Positions 10,928 through 20,818 of a stretch of 64,000 nt of DNA are shown here, piece by piece. The translations under genes were made by a program, and so were the position numbers. The stretch comes from Heloderma charlesbogerti (lineage: Eukaryota; Chordata; Lepidosauria; Squamata; Helodermatidae): assembly GCA_026122225.1 (NCBI GenBank), contig JANEZZ010001487.1, positions 410,124-474,123 on the forward strand. The letters are read 5' to 3'. Under the pieces are notes generated by a model, which saw nothing but the letters and a program-made list of their open reading frames with translations, ran no database searches and had not been told where the DNA came from. Numbering within the stretch: position 1 is the stretch's first letter; every line of letters starts with the position of its first letter.

Positions 10928-12156
10928 CATGATAGGGACTACGGGAATGATCCACAGGCTTCCCAGAAAAGCTGAGTTTTGAGGAGGGACATAAAGGAAA
11001 TAAGGGAGGTGGCCACACGGAGGCATTCAGGAAAGAAGTTCCAGGCACTGGGGGGCAACAAGGGAAAATGGGCAGAGTCATATCAAGGATCAGGGGGCCT
11101 TTGGCAGCTGAGGGTGGTGGAGCTGGATGAGTGAAGGTCACAGGCATGGATCTGTTGGGATATAAGCACAGACAGATAAGCAGGGACAAGGCTATGGAGG
11201 CTTTCAAGGTAAGGGCCCAGAAGCCTCTGCTGGACCTGGAAATGGAGAGGAAGCCAGTGAATGGATTTAAGGAGTGGAGGCATGTGTTCAGAATGATGAG
11301 AGAGGTGAATAATTTGGGCAGCAAAGTGCTGGATGGATGGAAGCGGACAAAGGTGGTGCGGGAATGGAAGACCAGAGAAAAGAGAATTGCAGTAGTCAGT
11401 GTGAGAGAAGAGCATGGCATGAACGAGAGGTTTTGCAGAAGTGACAGAGAAGAAGGGCCATATTTGTGTAATGTTGTAAAGGGAGGAGTGATGTGGTTTG
11501 GCAACAGACTGAGGACTTCTTCACATAGAGTTTTTATCCTCCTATTGAGATTGCTCCCTCATGGAAGTTTGCGGGCCCTTTAGATGACATTATCAATCTT
11601 CAGGGCATCCCCTGCACTAAATGACCTTTATAAATCCGAGATAATGAGCTATCAAATTACCCCACTTGTATTCAGCTTGAGTTCCCTCCGTGAAAAAGGA
11701 AAAGTGGCAAGAAGAGGAGCAAGATCAATGAAACATAGGGAAGACTCAGATAAGGGTGAGAAGGAGGGGGAAAGGGGAGGGGGGAAAGGAAGCACATGTC
11801 AGGGGCATCCGTTGTGATCCTGCATTTCAAATGGAAGCAGAAAGCCCCATGTTAAATGCAGGATTTTAGGCTGGTGTAGAGATGCTCTGAATTTCAAAGG
11901 CAAAGGAGAAAGAAGAATAAAAGCTATACACAAGGTTTCATGCTTTATCGACAGGATGGATGGTGATGTTATCGACGGAAAAAGAGAGTGTACAAGAAGA
12001 GGAGGGCTTGGGAGGAAAGATGAGAACTTTGCTTGTGGATATATTGAGCTTGAGATGATGATAAAGCATTTCAGAGAGGCATCTGGAAATGTGGGATTGG
12101 ATGGCAGCTGAAAGATCTGGGAGAGAGTAGTAGAACTTGGCATCATCAGCGTACCA
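10928..12156 (-). pseudogene. L2-clade LINE reverse transcriptase relic, antisense
   Basis: On the minus strand the RT catalytic motif YADD is at 12142-12153, followed by AKFYYSLP-like text. Further along (11415-11083) come TDYCNSLFSGLP, LLKSIHWLPLHF and LHSLVPAYLSVLI, the conserved C-terminal order of L2-clade RT. Next is a PSAWNFFPE-like stretch ending against BovB. The gap between motifs is about 300 bp longer than expected, so a purine-rich insertion probably lies at about 11500-11820. The upstream RT is missing beyond 12156. The + strand text has no meaning as a gene. Confidence 0.7.
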
Positions 12157-12194
12157 GCTGGGGAAACCCCTCCGATTTGGTACACACCTCCTAT

Positions 12195-12420
12195 GTGCAA
12201 TTGGTGTAATGGAGCCAGCTAAAAACAGTTGTTAAGGAGTTCAAAGGAAGCTCTGAAAAGGGGGCCTAGCCTCCTCTCCATATAAGTGCCATAAGAACAG
12301 TGGCAGCTGTACCTCTAAGGAATATAGGCCAAAGGGTGTCTCGCAGCCTCTCCTACCTTGCAAAGTGGTGGTGCAGACATAGCAGTTTGTCACATATAGA
12401 TGGCAGGTGGTGGGGTTTGA
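12195..12420 (+). repeat. dispersed repeat family X, part B
   Basis: This is homologous to 14120-14335 (same order: AAAGGAAGCTCTGAAA, CCATATAAG, CCTCTAAGGA, CAGTTTGTCACAT) and to the reverse complement of about 55600-55850. The CCATATAAG could be a TATA box, so the family may be an LTR. That is an inference. Confidence 0.5.
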
Positions 12421-12619
12421 TTTGAGGCCTAAACCTAGAGTTTGTGTTCAAAATCAACTCCTCTTACAAGTTGCCAGTGGTTTTATTTTGGGGAAGCAAC
12501 TGCCTTCCTTTTTTTGCTACTTTGGTTTAGGAAAGCCAGATCCAAAGATGCTAGCATGAGAGAGAAAATATTATGAACAGGGAGAAAATGAATGACAACT
12601 GGAGAAGAGGATAGGAGAG

Positions 12620-12945
12620 AGTAAGAAAGGGAACATGCTGTGGAGAACAGGGGGGCAGACGTTCAAGAACTCTGAAGTCTCAAGGTGGGCCTCATCTCTC
12701 CCCACACCAGTTAGCTGCTTTGGTGAGTTACTCTTAGGATTTTGATAAGTACATTTTAGTAAACTAGTTTGATGTTTCATTTTATTTTTAAAAGCAACAT
12801 ATTCTTTCTCAACTCCTCTCTCCATGGTTCTTTAATAAGTATATTGGACTGGACAGTAGAGTTGATTTGCTTCTCAGGCCTAGCTTGGAAGTTGGCATCC
12901 CCATGGACTGGACTGCTTGGCAAACACGCTAACTGGGGGCTGTCT
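12620..12945 (+). repeat. dispersed repeat family X, part A
   Basis: Matches the reverse complement of about 55840-56085. Shared blocks are AGCTGCTTYGGTGAG, TTTCATTTTATTTTT, TTCTTTAATAA and ACTGGACTGCTTGGCA. Here part A lies downstream of part B. In the 56-kb copy A precedes B. Confidence 0.5.
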
Positions 12946-13500
12946 TCATGAGCAATAGTGCAATGTTAGAGAAGTCTGAATTCCTTTGCTACAGATGACA
13001 TCGTCACCAATCTGCTGCCAATCAGCTGCTTCCCTCTTGCAATGCCCCCCCTTCAGTCCTCTGTGACCTGGCAGTGACATGGTCAAGGGGGTTGGATGCC
13101 CCATTCTCTCTTGTTTCCCCAATGGAAGTAGTTTTTCCCATTCAGAAAATTCCCAGAAGTGCAGCAACGACCCCTCACATTACCGCAGTAGTGAGGACAC
13201 TCATTCACCTTAGGTACCCTGCTTTTAATCTTTAACATATCCCCCCTTTTGTGCATGTTTACTCAAAAGTAAGAAGTAAATCTCACTCCCCTGCAGTGAA
13301 AGGGTTAAAGGCTAACTTTAGTAACTTGCCCTAAAGGGTCTTTTCGCTTCTCTGATGCGCTCTTAAATCGCTATTGAGATGTTGTGCTTCTTTGATGTTC
13401 TGTAGTTTCTCTGATGTAAAGTTGTTTCTCTGTTGTTATGGAAAGTCCCTTCACAGCTTTATCGCAGTAATGATCTTTCAGGTTTACTAGAGCTTCTCAT
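12946..13500. other. non-coding DNA with degenerate TTCTCTGATG repeats
   Basis: No gene. Between 13340 and 13440 the motif TTCTCTGATG and close variants occurs four times at irregular spacing. Otherwise unrecognised. Confidence 0.4.
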
Positions 13501-13509
13501 TGTGAGAAG

Positions 13510-13815
13510 GGAGAAGAAGGGGCAGGGGTTGGAAGCAATAACTCCATGACAGAGTGCTGGAATGGGGCATGGGGGGCTGGGCTGTTCTCAGGGGCAGTCT
13601 TCAGGTGCTCCACTTGAGAATCATGGATTTTGGCTTCTCAAGACAAAAGTATGCACATGGGGAAAAATGGGGTGGGAGCAATAATTCCATGGCAGATTGC
13701 TAGAATGAGGTAAAATTGGGTTGGGGGAAGCTCTCAGAAGGAGCCTTCAGATGCTGCACCTGGAAACCAGGGATTTTGGCTTCTTCAGGGAAATCTGCAC
13801 ACGTGGAGAAAATTA
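13510..13815. repeat. two-unit tandem duplication (about 145 bp)
   Basis: The unit starts GGAAGCAATAACTCCATG at about 13531 and GGGAGCAATAATTCCATG at about 13674. Both units end with GGATTTTGGCTTCT and a GCACAYGTGGAGAAAA-like stretch. The units are about 80% alike by eye. Confidence 0.65.
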
Positions 13816-13854
13816 GTTGCTCTCTATTCATAATAATGTAGTAGCAGGGGGGAG

Positions 13855-13965
13855 CCTGGACAGGAGCGAAACAACAAGCCTCTCTCATTGGTTGAGCAGC
13901 CCCTGCCAGTTTAACGACGTTCAGTTCTATTCCCCCCATACCACCTAGAAGCGTGTTCCTTTCAA
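13855..13965 (-). repeat. inverted relative of the 1.7-kb repeat
   Basis: ATTGGTTGAGCAGCCCCTGCC here matches, in reverse complement, the segment at about 1736-1765. It links the 13-14 kb region to repeat family Y. Confidence 0.5.
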
Positions 13966-14119
13966 GCACTGTGTGACCCCTGAAAACTGGATTTTAAAGG
14001 TACAGTACACTCGGCTTATCTTGCTTCGTGAGTCCCTAACAGACCAAAGCTGATTCCATGAAAATCTGGGTAATACTCCAACGTGCTTCTCATTCTGTTG
14101 TCGTGATGATTCCCCCCCC

Positions 14120-14335
14120 CCCAGTTGTAATGGAGTGCAAAGGAAGCTCTGAAACAGGGGCCTACCCTTCTCCCCATATAAGAGCCATTAGCTTGTCTTC
14201 TCCTGTGGGCAGGATATTAAAGAGACATAGGAATGGTGGTGGCTCTACCTCTAAGGAGTATGGGCAAAATACTCCCTAGCCTGTGCTACCCCAAAGACTG
14301 GAGGTACAGACATACCAGTTTGTCACATTGGTCAT
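14120..14335 (+). repeat. dispersed repeat family X, part B, second copy
   Basis: Collinear with 12195-12420 over about 200 bp with one roughly 40-bp length difference after CCATATAAG. Same orientation, 1.9 kb apart. Confidence 0.5.
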
Positions 14336-14503
14336 GGAAAAAAAGCATAGAGTACTAAGGAGATTTTACTGGCTGGGAATTTAGGAACAGATATGAAGGT
14401 ACTGTGCATCCTGTCCTGAATGTTAAAAGGCCAAAAGGAAGGGGGAGGAGCATGCCAAGCCCTTCATTCCCATGCCTTTGATGAATGCCCCCTTTGAATG
14501 GGC

Positions 14504-14742
14504 GGTGCTTGATTTGGAAGAAAACAGCAACAGAAGAAGTCACTTATGTGTCACAAAACAGAAGAGAAAAAGAGTTCTCGGGTGCTTGGAAAAATATATA
14601 TATTCTGTCCAACGAATTTCAAGATAGAAGAAATGCTGGAAGGATTCCTTTTGATAAATCTGAAGAAAGATAAGTGACCCCTGAGGAAGGAAATTTCTGA
14701 AATGCAGAAGTGATATTTTTTCTCAGGTGCTTGATTTGGAAG
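14504..14742. repeat. 17-bp direct repeat flanking a 205-bp segment
   Basis: GGTGCTTGATTTGGAAG is present exactly at 14504-14520 and 14726-14742. The enclosed 205 bp contains no recognised element. The arrangement looks like a target-site duplication of a retroposed insert, but the segment lacks a clear poly-A tail. Confidence 0.5.
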
Positions 14743-14750
14743 GATCTTTA

Positions 14751-15150
14751 AGGGCGCAATCCCATGGCCGCTAGACAGCAGCTAGTTGGCCATAGGATTG
14801 GTCGGTTCCCAGAGAACCGCCTCCCCACCCCTCCCACACTGCCTCGTAGGCAGCACGGACCATCCCTGTGCTCTGCGCTCATAAGAGCAGCGTGGAGCAG
14901 GGGGAAAGGGGGCGTCCCCGGGGGCAGGGTTGGCAGTTCGTAAGCACTGGTATGACACTTCCTATGTGTCATCCACCCTCCCCACTCCGACGTCCCGTGG
15001 CTAGACAGCTAATATCAGCCATCTAGCCACGAATGTAGAGCGGCTGGAGTGCGGAGGAGATGATCCCTTCCATGCTCCACCTGCCATGCATTGGATAGGC
15101 GGTCACCTCTGAGTTCGGAGGTGGCCGCCTCTCTGCATAGGATTGCTCCA
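14751..15150 (-). mobile_element. MITE family M2 (about 400 bp)
   Basis: Ends GGCGCAATCCCATGG and CATAGGATTGCTCC. It contains CTAGACAGC/GCTGTCTAG-type stems and a GCATTGGATAGGCGG block. Homologous to 57984-58385 (opposite orientation) and 38009-38385. Non-autonomous, GC-rich, no ORF. Confidence 0.65.
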
Positions 15151-15164
15151 TTCAGCAGACAGTC

Positions 15165-15780
15165 ATATGAATATTCATATATTGATCTTAATAGATTATA
15201 CCTGCAGGCGTCTCCTCTTCACGCAACCATAGTGAAGGCTATTGCCCATGAATTATTAGAGGTATTTTCCAAGGTAGGTTTTCCCTGGGAGGTTCTGATG
15301 GATTAAGGAATTAATTTTATGAGTCAAATTATGCAACAAATGTGGGCAGTGTTAGAAGTCAAGCCCCTCCTTGGTATACCATGCTCAGGCCCATGGCCTA
15401 AGAGAAAGGTTTAACCAATCCCTGAAGTAAATGCTGAGAACATTTGTATTTGAAGAACCTTGGTAGCAGCATAAACCCTGCCCCCCTTGGTATTTGCTGT
15501 GTGAAAGGTACCCCAACAGCCTCAGGTGGGTTTTCACCATTTGAACTTTTATTTGGGTGACACCGCTGAGGTATTCTGGACCTATTTATGGAAGGATGAG
15601 CCTTCCACACCTTTTCCTGCCTTACAATATGTCTTTGACGTATGCCAAAAGTTATAACACCTGTCTCAGTGGGTTTGATACAATGTAGCCAAGGCTGCAT
15701 AAAGCTTGACCAATGGATGTGAGAGAAGACTTTCTAATCAGGCAAGTGAGTGCTACTCCTACTCCTGTACACAGGATCCA
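15165..15780 (+). pseudogene. Ty3/Gypsy integrase core relic
   Basis: The + strand translation gives a degraded integrase core: AIAHELLEVFSKVGFPWEVLMD, then NFMSQIMQQMWAVLEVKPL after one stop. Later come PQVGFHHLNFYLG-like text and an aromatic-rich C-terminus. This order matches vertebrate Ty3/Gypsy integrases, which insert element cDNA into chromosomes. At least five stops and frame breaks are present. No LTR can be tied to it. Confidence 0.65.
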
Positions 15781-15881
15781 AATTATTCTCTCAGTAGCAA
15801 GGTGATCTGAATGATAGGTGCAGTTGGTTATGAAATAAATGTTGCTTAAACCTCCCTAAGAGCAGTAACCTTACACTAGAT

Positions 15882-16000
15882 CAGCCTTCCCCAATCTGGT
15901 ACCCTCCAGATGTTTTGGACTACAACTCCCATTAACTGTTGGAGATGATGAGAGTTGTAGTCCAACACATTTGGAGGACACCAGGTTGCGGAAGGCTTCA
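15882..16000. mobile_element. palindromic MITE family M3
   Basis: An inverted repeat of about 119 bp with ends CAGCCTTCCCCAA and GGAAGGCT. Its core is ACTACAACTCCCAT facing AGAGTTGTAGTCCAACA. Other copies are at 28888-29012, 47793-47930 and a half copy at 41930-41992. Confidence 0.75.
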
Positions 16001-16009
16001 CAAGATCCT

Positions 16010-16232
16010 CAACTATCACAACTCCAGGTTGATCAGATAAGGCAAATTGAGAGTTCTTGGACGTGTTCTCCTGCAAATCTGGACAAACGCATCAGACACA
16101 TGACCAATGTTCGAAACCTGGCTTGATCCTGGCCACATACATTCAGTGAAGTTATCAGCAATGAAGTTAAGGCTATGCTAAAGTTAGGAGTGATTGAAGA
16201 GTCTAGAGTCCATGGCACAGCCAACTGGTATT
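16010..16232 (+). pseudogene. Ty3/Gypsy reverse transcriptase N-terminal relic
   Basis: The translation contains EVKAMLKLGVIEESRVHG, the conserved entry to Gypsy RT. RT normally precedes integrase in pol. Here it lies after the integrase piece (15165-15780), so the element has been scrambled or two elements are present. Confidence 0.55.
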
Positions 16233-16249
16233 AGAATTGGCACCTCCAT

Positions 16250-16385
16250 ATAGGGCTGGGAAAGGCTTCGATTGGAATCCCTGGAGAGCCATTGCCAGCC
16301 AGTGAGTGTAGGCGATACCGATGTAGATGGATAAATGATTTGACTTTGACTTGATACAGCAGCTTCCTATGATCCTCCCGATGCT
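16250..16385 (+). mobile_element. tRNA-derived SINE, 3' part
   Basis: CCCTGGAGAGCCATTGCCAG and CAGCAGCTTCCTATG match the body and end of the SINE at 32008-32203. The tRNA-like head is missing. Confidence 0.55.
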
Positions 16386-17014
16386 TTAACAGATTCCTTG
16401 TTTCAGAAGATCTCTCATCACCATTGCTTTACTCACCTTCTTCCCTGGAAACAAATTAATACTCACCTGGACTAGCAACTATCCAGGATGTTATCACTAG
16501 CTATATGCCAAGGAAACAGAATAGTAAGTGGCCACTTGTGAAATTGTTATACCTCGGGAAACATGGAGAAAACATGTTCAAGTGCCATTTGATTCACCCA
16601 CACAGTGAACGTGGATTCTGGCAACAATGATCATATTGTTGCCAACTCCCAACCAAATGTTAATTTTCCTACGGAAATGCATTTTTCTAACTCAGAGTCC
16701 TGAACAAAAGAGCTCCAGATGGCAGGAGTACTGTGTGAAAAGGCCGGTCCACCAGGGTCAGGGCTGATTATCGAGGAACTCTAGTTGCTGCACTTCATTT
16801 TGTGTGAAGAATTAAATCACTTTGTTATCTAGCAAGCAACAGCTTGCATATTTGAACCCTACAGTTTACTTTGTTTTTGCTCTGATGCATGAACTCGGAG
16901 TTCTTCGAACCATAGTGGGCTGAAATGAAAGAGTAAGAGCAAGAAAATAGGATTCTAAATCTTTAGTCCTTCTGTTTGTGTTGTCAGTGAATGAGATGAA
17001 TTCCTATCCAGAAC
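16386..17014. other. non-coding DNA
   Basis: No feature recognised. Ends at the target site of the next palindromic element. Confidence 0.4.
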
Positions 17015-17863
17015 TAGGGATGTCAGAGAATTTTGCCACGAATCTCGGGGAGGCCGAATGCCAGCGCATTAGGCCCCCCGAAATTGGTGGCGAAATGGTC
17101 TGCCCCCCCCCGCCCCCCCGGGACAGGACTTACCTTGTGCGAATGTCCCTGGCAGCGGCGGTTAGGCGGCGGTTCGGTGGCGGCGGCGGCGGCAGCCGGT
17201 CTTCCGACTGGCTGCCGCCGCCACCATTTCCAAGTTAAGAAAAAATAATAATAACGTGATAGGCTACGTAAAGATTTACGTAGCCTATCACAGCTAGGTT
17301 TTTAAAAAACACCTTGATAGGCTACGTAAATGTTTACGTAGCCTATCATGGCTGAGTGGGGAAAAAACCCGCGCATACGCAAATGGCGGCGGCCATGGGC
17401 GCCGCCATTTGCGTTCCTTATTTTGGCACATGTAGTCTACGTAAACATTTACGTAGACTACGGCGAAAATAAGGGGAACACAAATAGCGTAGATGCTACG
17501 CTATTTGCATTCCCCTTATTTTCGCTGTTGTCTACGTAAATGTTTATGTAGACTACACGTGCCAAAATAAGGAACGCAAATGGCGGTGCCCATGGGTGCC
17601 GCCATTTGCGTACGTGCATTTCCCCCCCCCACTCAGCCGTGATAGGCTATGTAAACATTTACGTAGCCTATCACGGCTGACTGCAGGGACGCAAACGGCA
17701 GCGGCTATGGCCGCCGCCATTTGCGTCCCGGCAGGCCAGGATTTGCGGCGGGAGGGACGGGGCGCCTCCCCCCAAGCCAGAATTTCGGGGGGGAAAGACG
17801 CGGCGCCTCCCCCCCATCGCAAATCAAGTTTCGGTTCAGTTAAGGGACTTTCGTACATCCCTA
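17015..17863. mobile_element. hAT-like hierarchical palindrome, copy 2 (849 bp, inverted)
   Basis: Begins TAGGGATGTCAGAGAATT and ends TTTCGTACATCCCTA, so it is inverted relative to copies 1, 3 and 4. A 7-bp CCAGAAC lies immediately left of the element and again a few bases beyond the right end. This suggests an 8-bp duplication blurred by a small insertion. The body is centred on the hairpin GCAAATAGCGTA..TACGCTATTTGC (about 17480-17510), with flanking TACGTA hairpins in mirror order. No ORF with a known domain. Confidence 0.8.
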
Positions 17864-18494
17864 TGACCAGAACTGATTAAAAGACTGGTCGACACATACA
17901 TGTTAATCATTTGCGGCAGTTTGAATCAAGAGATGACTTGCATATGTGAAAACAAGCCATCAAATAAATCACCACAAATTGAATGTTCATATCAACTAAT
18001 ATCAGCTCCAACAATACTTTTCAAAGACCTTTTTTACTCATTCAGCCAAGACTTGAATATTAAGGGAGGTGGTGATGCAAAATCTAGTGATGCAATGTGT
18101 GTGAGCCAATATTCATAGAATCATAAAATCATATAATAGTAGGGTTGTAGGGTTGTAGGGGCCTATAAGACCATCGAGTCCAACGCCCTGCTCAGTGCAG
18201 GAATCTAAGTCAAAGCATCCCTGACAGATGGCTGTCCAGCTTCATCTTGAATGTCTCCAGTGTGGGAGAGCCCACCACCTCCCTAGGTAATGGGTTCCAT
18301 TGTCGTATTGCTCTTACAGTCAGGATGTTTTTCCTGATGGTCAGCCATAATCTGGCTTCCTGTCACTTGAGCCCATTATTCCGTGTCCTGCACTCTGGGA
18401 TGATCAAGAAGAGATCCTGGCCTTCCACTCTGAGACAACCTTTCAAGTACTTGAAAAGTGCTATTATATCTCCCCTCAGTCTTCTCTTCTCAAG

Positions 18495-19430
18495 TAGGGG
18501 TGCACGAAAGTCACTTACCTGGTCTCGCAGCTTGCTTCGCGGTGGGGGGGAGGCGCTTTGCTGCTTTCCCCGAAGTTCAGGCCGGGGGGGGGGAGGCTTC
18601 CCTCCTCGCCCGGCCGAAATTCAGGCTGGGGAGGAGGCGCCTCGCCTCGCCCGGCTGCGAAATAAAAAGTTAAAAAAAACAACAACACGCCCCCATGATA
18701 GGCTACGTGACGATTTACGTAGCCTATCACGGCTAGATCTGCAAAGTCAGCCACGATAGGCTACGTTAATCGTCACGTAGCCTATCACGGGTGACTTAAA
18801 AAAAAAAAAAAAGCACGTATGCAAATGGCGGCCCCCATAGGGAGCCGCCATTCGCGTTCCTTATTTGGTCGCTGTAGTCTACGTAAATCTTTACGTAGAC
18901 TACGGCAAAAATAAGGGCAACGCAAATAGCGTTGCCCTTATTTTCGCCGTAGTCTACGTAATCTTTACGTAGACTACAGCGACCAAATAAGGAACGCGAA
19001 TGGCAGCTCCCTATGGGGGCCGCCATTAGGCGTACACACTTTTTTTTTTTTTTTAAGTCACCCGTGATAGGCTACGTGACGATTAACATAGCCTATCACT
19101 GCTGACTTTGCAAATCTAGCCGTGATAGGCTACGTTAATCGTCACGTAGCCTATCACGGGGGCATTTTTTTTTTTTTTTACTTTTCTTGGAATGGCGGTG
19201 GCGGCAGCCGGTTGAAAGACCGGCTGCCGCCCCTGCCCCTGTCGAAGACCTGCCAAACCGCCACCGGGACCCGCTGCCGGGAGGGACATTCGTGAAAGGT
19301 AAGTCCCATCTCGGGGGGGGGGGCGGGGGCGGGGGGGGCAGAGAATTTCTCCCCGAAACTACTTCGGGGGGCCGAATACGTTGGCACTCGGCCCCCCGAA
19401 GTTTCGGGGAGAAATTCTCCCCCATCCCTA
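18495..19430. mobile_element. hAT-like hierarchical palindrome, copy 3 (936 bp, best preserved)
   Basis: Begins TAGGGGTGCACGAAAGTC and ends CATCCCTA. It is flanked by exact TTCTCAAG at 18487-18494 and 19431-19438. The body (about 18659-19192) is an inverted repeat centred on GGGCAACGCAAATAGCGTTGCCC near 18926. Each arm holds, in mirror order, an ACGTAGACTA hairpin, a GCAAATGGCGGC hairpin, an A/T tract and two GATAGGCTACGT hairpins. The left arm has three GC-rich tandem units. The right end has a 32-bp-stem hairpin (19341-19419). No transposase. Confidence 0.9.
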
Positions 19431-19438
19431 TTCTCAAG

Positions 19439-20810
19439 GCTAACACACCCAGTTCTTTCAGTCTCTCCTCATAGGACTTTGTTTCCAGTCCCCTGATCAT
19501 CTTCGTTGCCCTCCTCTGAACCCTCTCCAGTTTGTCTGCATCCTTCTTAAAGTGTGGTGTCCAGAACTGGACATAGTACTCAAGATGAGGCCTAACCAGT
19601 GCTGAGTAAAGGGGAACTAGTACTTCACATGATTAATGCAGCCCAAAATAGTATTTGCCTTTTTTGCAGCGACATCACATTGTTGGCTCATATTCAGCTT
19701 GGAAATCAACAACAATTCCAAGATCCTTCTGGCTTGTAGTGTTGTTGAGCCACGTATCCCCATCTTGTAACTGAATTTGGTTTCTTTTTCCTAGGTGCAG
19801 AACTTGGCATTTATCCCTGTTAAATCTCATTCTGTTGTTTTCTGCCCAGAGCTCCAGCCTATCAACATCATTTTGAATTTTGTTTCTGTCTTCCAACGTA
19901 TTAGCTATCCTGCCCAATGTTGTGTCATCTGCAAATTTAATAAGCATTAATAAAAATGTTGAAGAGCACTGGGCCCAGGACTGAGCCCTGCAGTACCCCA
20001 CTCATTACCTCTCCCCAGTTGGAGAAGATCCCATTGATAAGCACTCTTTGAGTCCGATTCTGTAGCCAACTGTGGATCCACCGGATCATTGTTTTGTCTA
20101 GCCCACTTTGAGCTAGTTTGCTCATCAGGATATCATGGGGCACTTTGTCGAAAGCTTTGCAGAAGTCGAGGTATATTATGTTCACAACATTCCCACAGTC
20201 CACAAGGGAGATTACCTGATCAAAAAATGAGATCAGATTCGTCTGGCATGATTTGTTCTTGACCAATCCATGTTGGCTTCAAGTAGTCACTGCATTGTTT
20301 TCAAGGTACTTACAGACTGATTGCTTTATAATCTGCTCCAGAATTTTCCCAGGGGTTGATGTCAGACTGACTGGTCTGTAGTTCCCAGGTTCCTTCTTTT
20401 TGCCCTTTTTGAAGATAGGGACATTAGCTCTCTTCCAGTTATCTGGAACTTCACCCATCCTCCATAATTTCTCAAAGGTAATAGACAGTGGTTCTGAGAG
20501 TACTTCTGCCAGTTCCTTTATTACTGTAGGATGCAGTTCATCTGGCCCTGAAGATTTGAACTCATTCAAAGTAATTAGGTGTTCCTTGACCATAGATCTG
20601 CCCCTTCAGCCTGTATTTCATCTTTGCCAGCAGGGTCATAAACCCTTTTTTGGGAGAAGACTGAGCCAAAGTAGGAATTGAGCACCTCTGCCTTTTCTTT
20701 GTCATCTGTTATCATTTTGTCATCCTTATTTAATAACCATTTATTTCCTCTGTCTTTTACTATGCACGTATCTGAAGGAAGCCTTTTGTTGCTTTTAGCA
20801 TCCCTCGCTA
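19439..20810 (-). pseudogene. CR1 reverse transcriptase (broken)
   Basis: The minus-strand reading runs from 20593: SGPDELHPTVIKELAEVL, NYRPVSLTSTPGKILEQII, then [31 protein letters not shown] and the catalytic FADD (19924-19935). DKCQVLHLGK follows. The motif order is that of CR1 RT. A frame shift joins the pieces near 19940-20000 and another lies near 20270. RT would copy CR1 RNA; this copy is dead. Confidence 0.93.
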
Positions 20811-20818
20811 ACCTCAGC

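Noticed and set aside
10626..11504. 292-codon minus-strand ORF, longest in the window
   Set aside because: It crosses from antisense BovB 3' sequence into the antisense L2 relic and has no domain of its own as one protein.
18495..19430. Helitron or foldback element
   Set aside because: An exact 8-bp target duplication and TAGGGGTG/CATCCCTA ends fit hAT; Helitrons make no duplication and have different ends.
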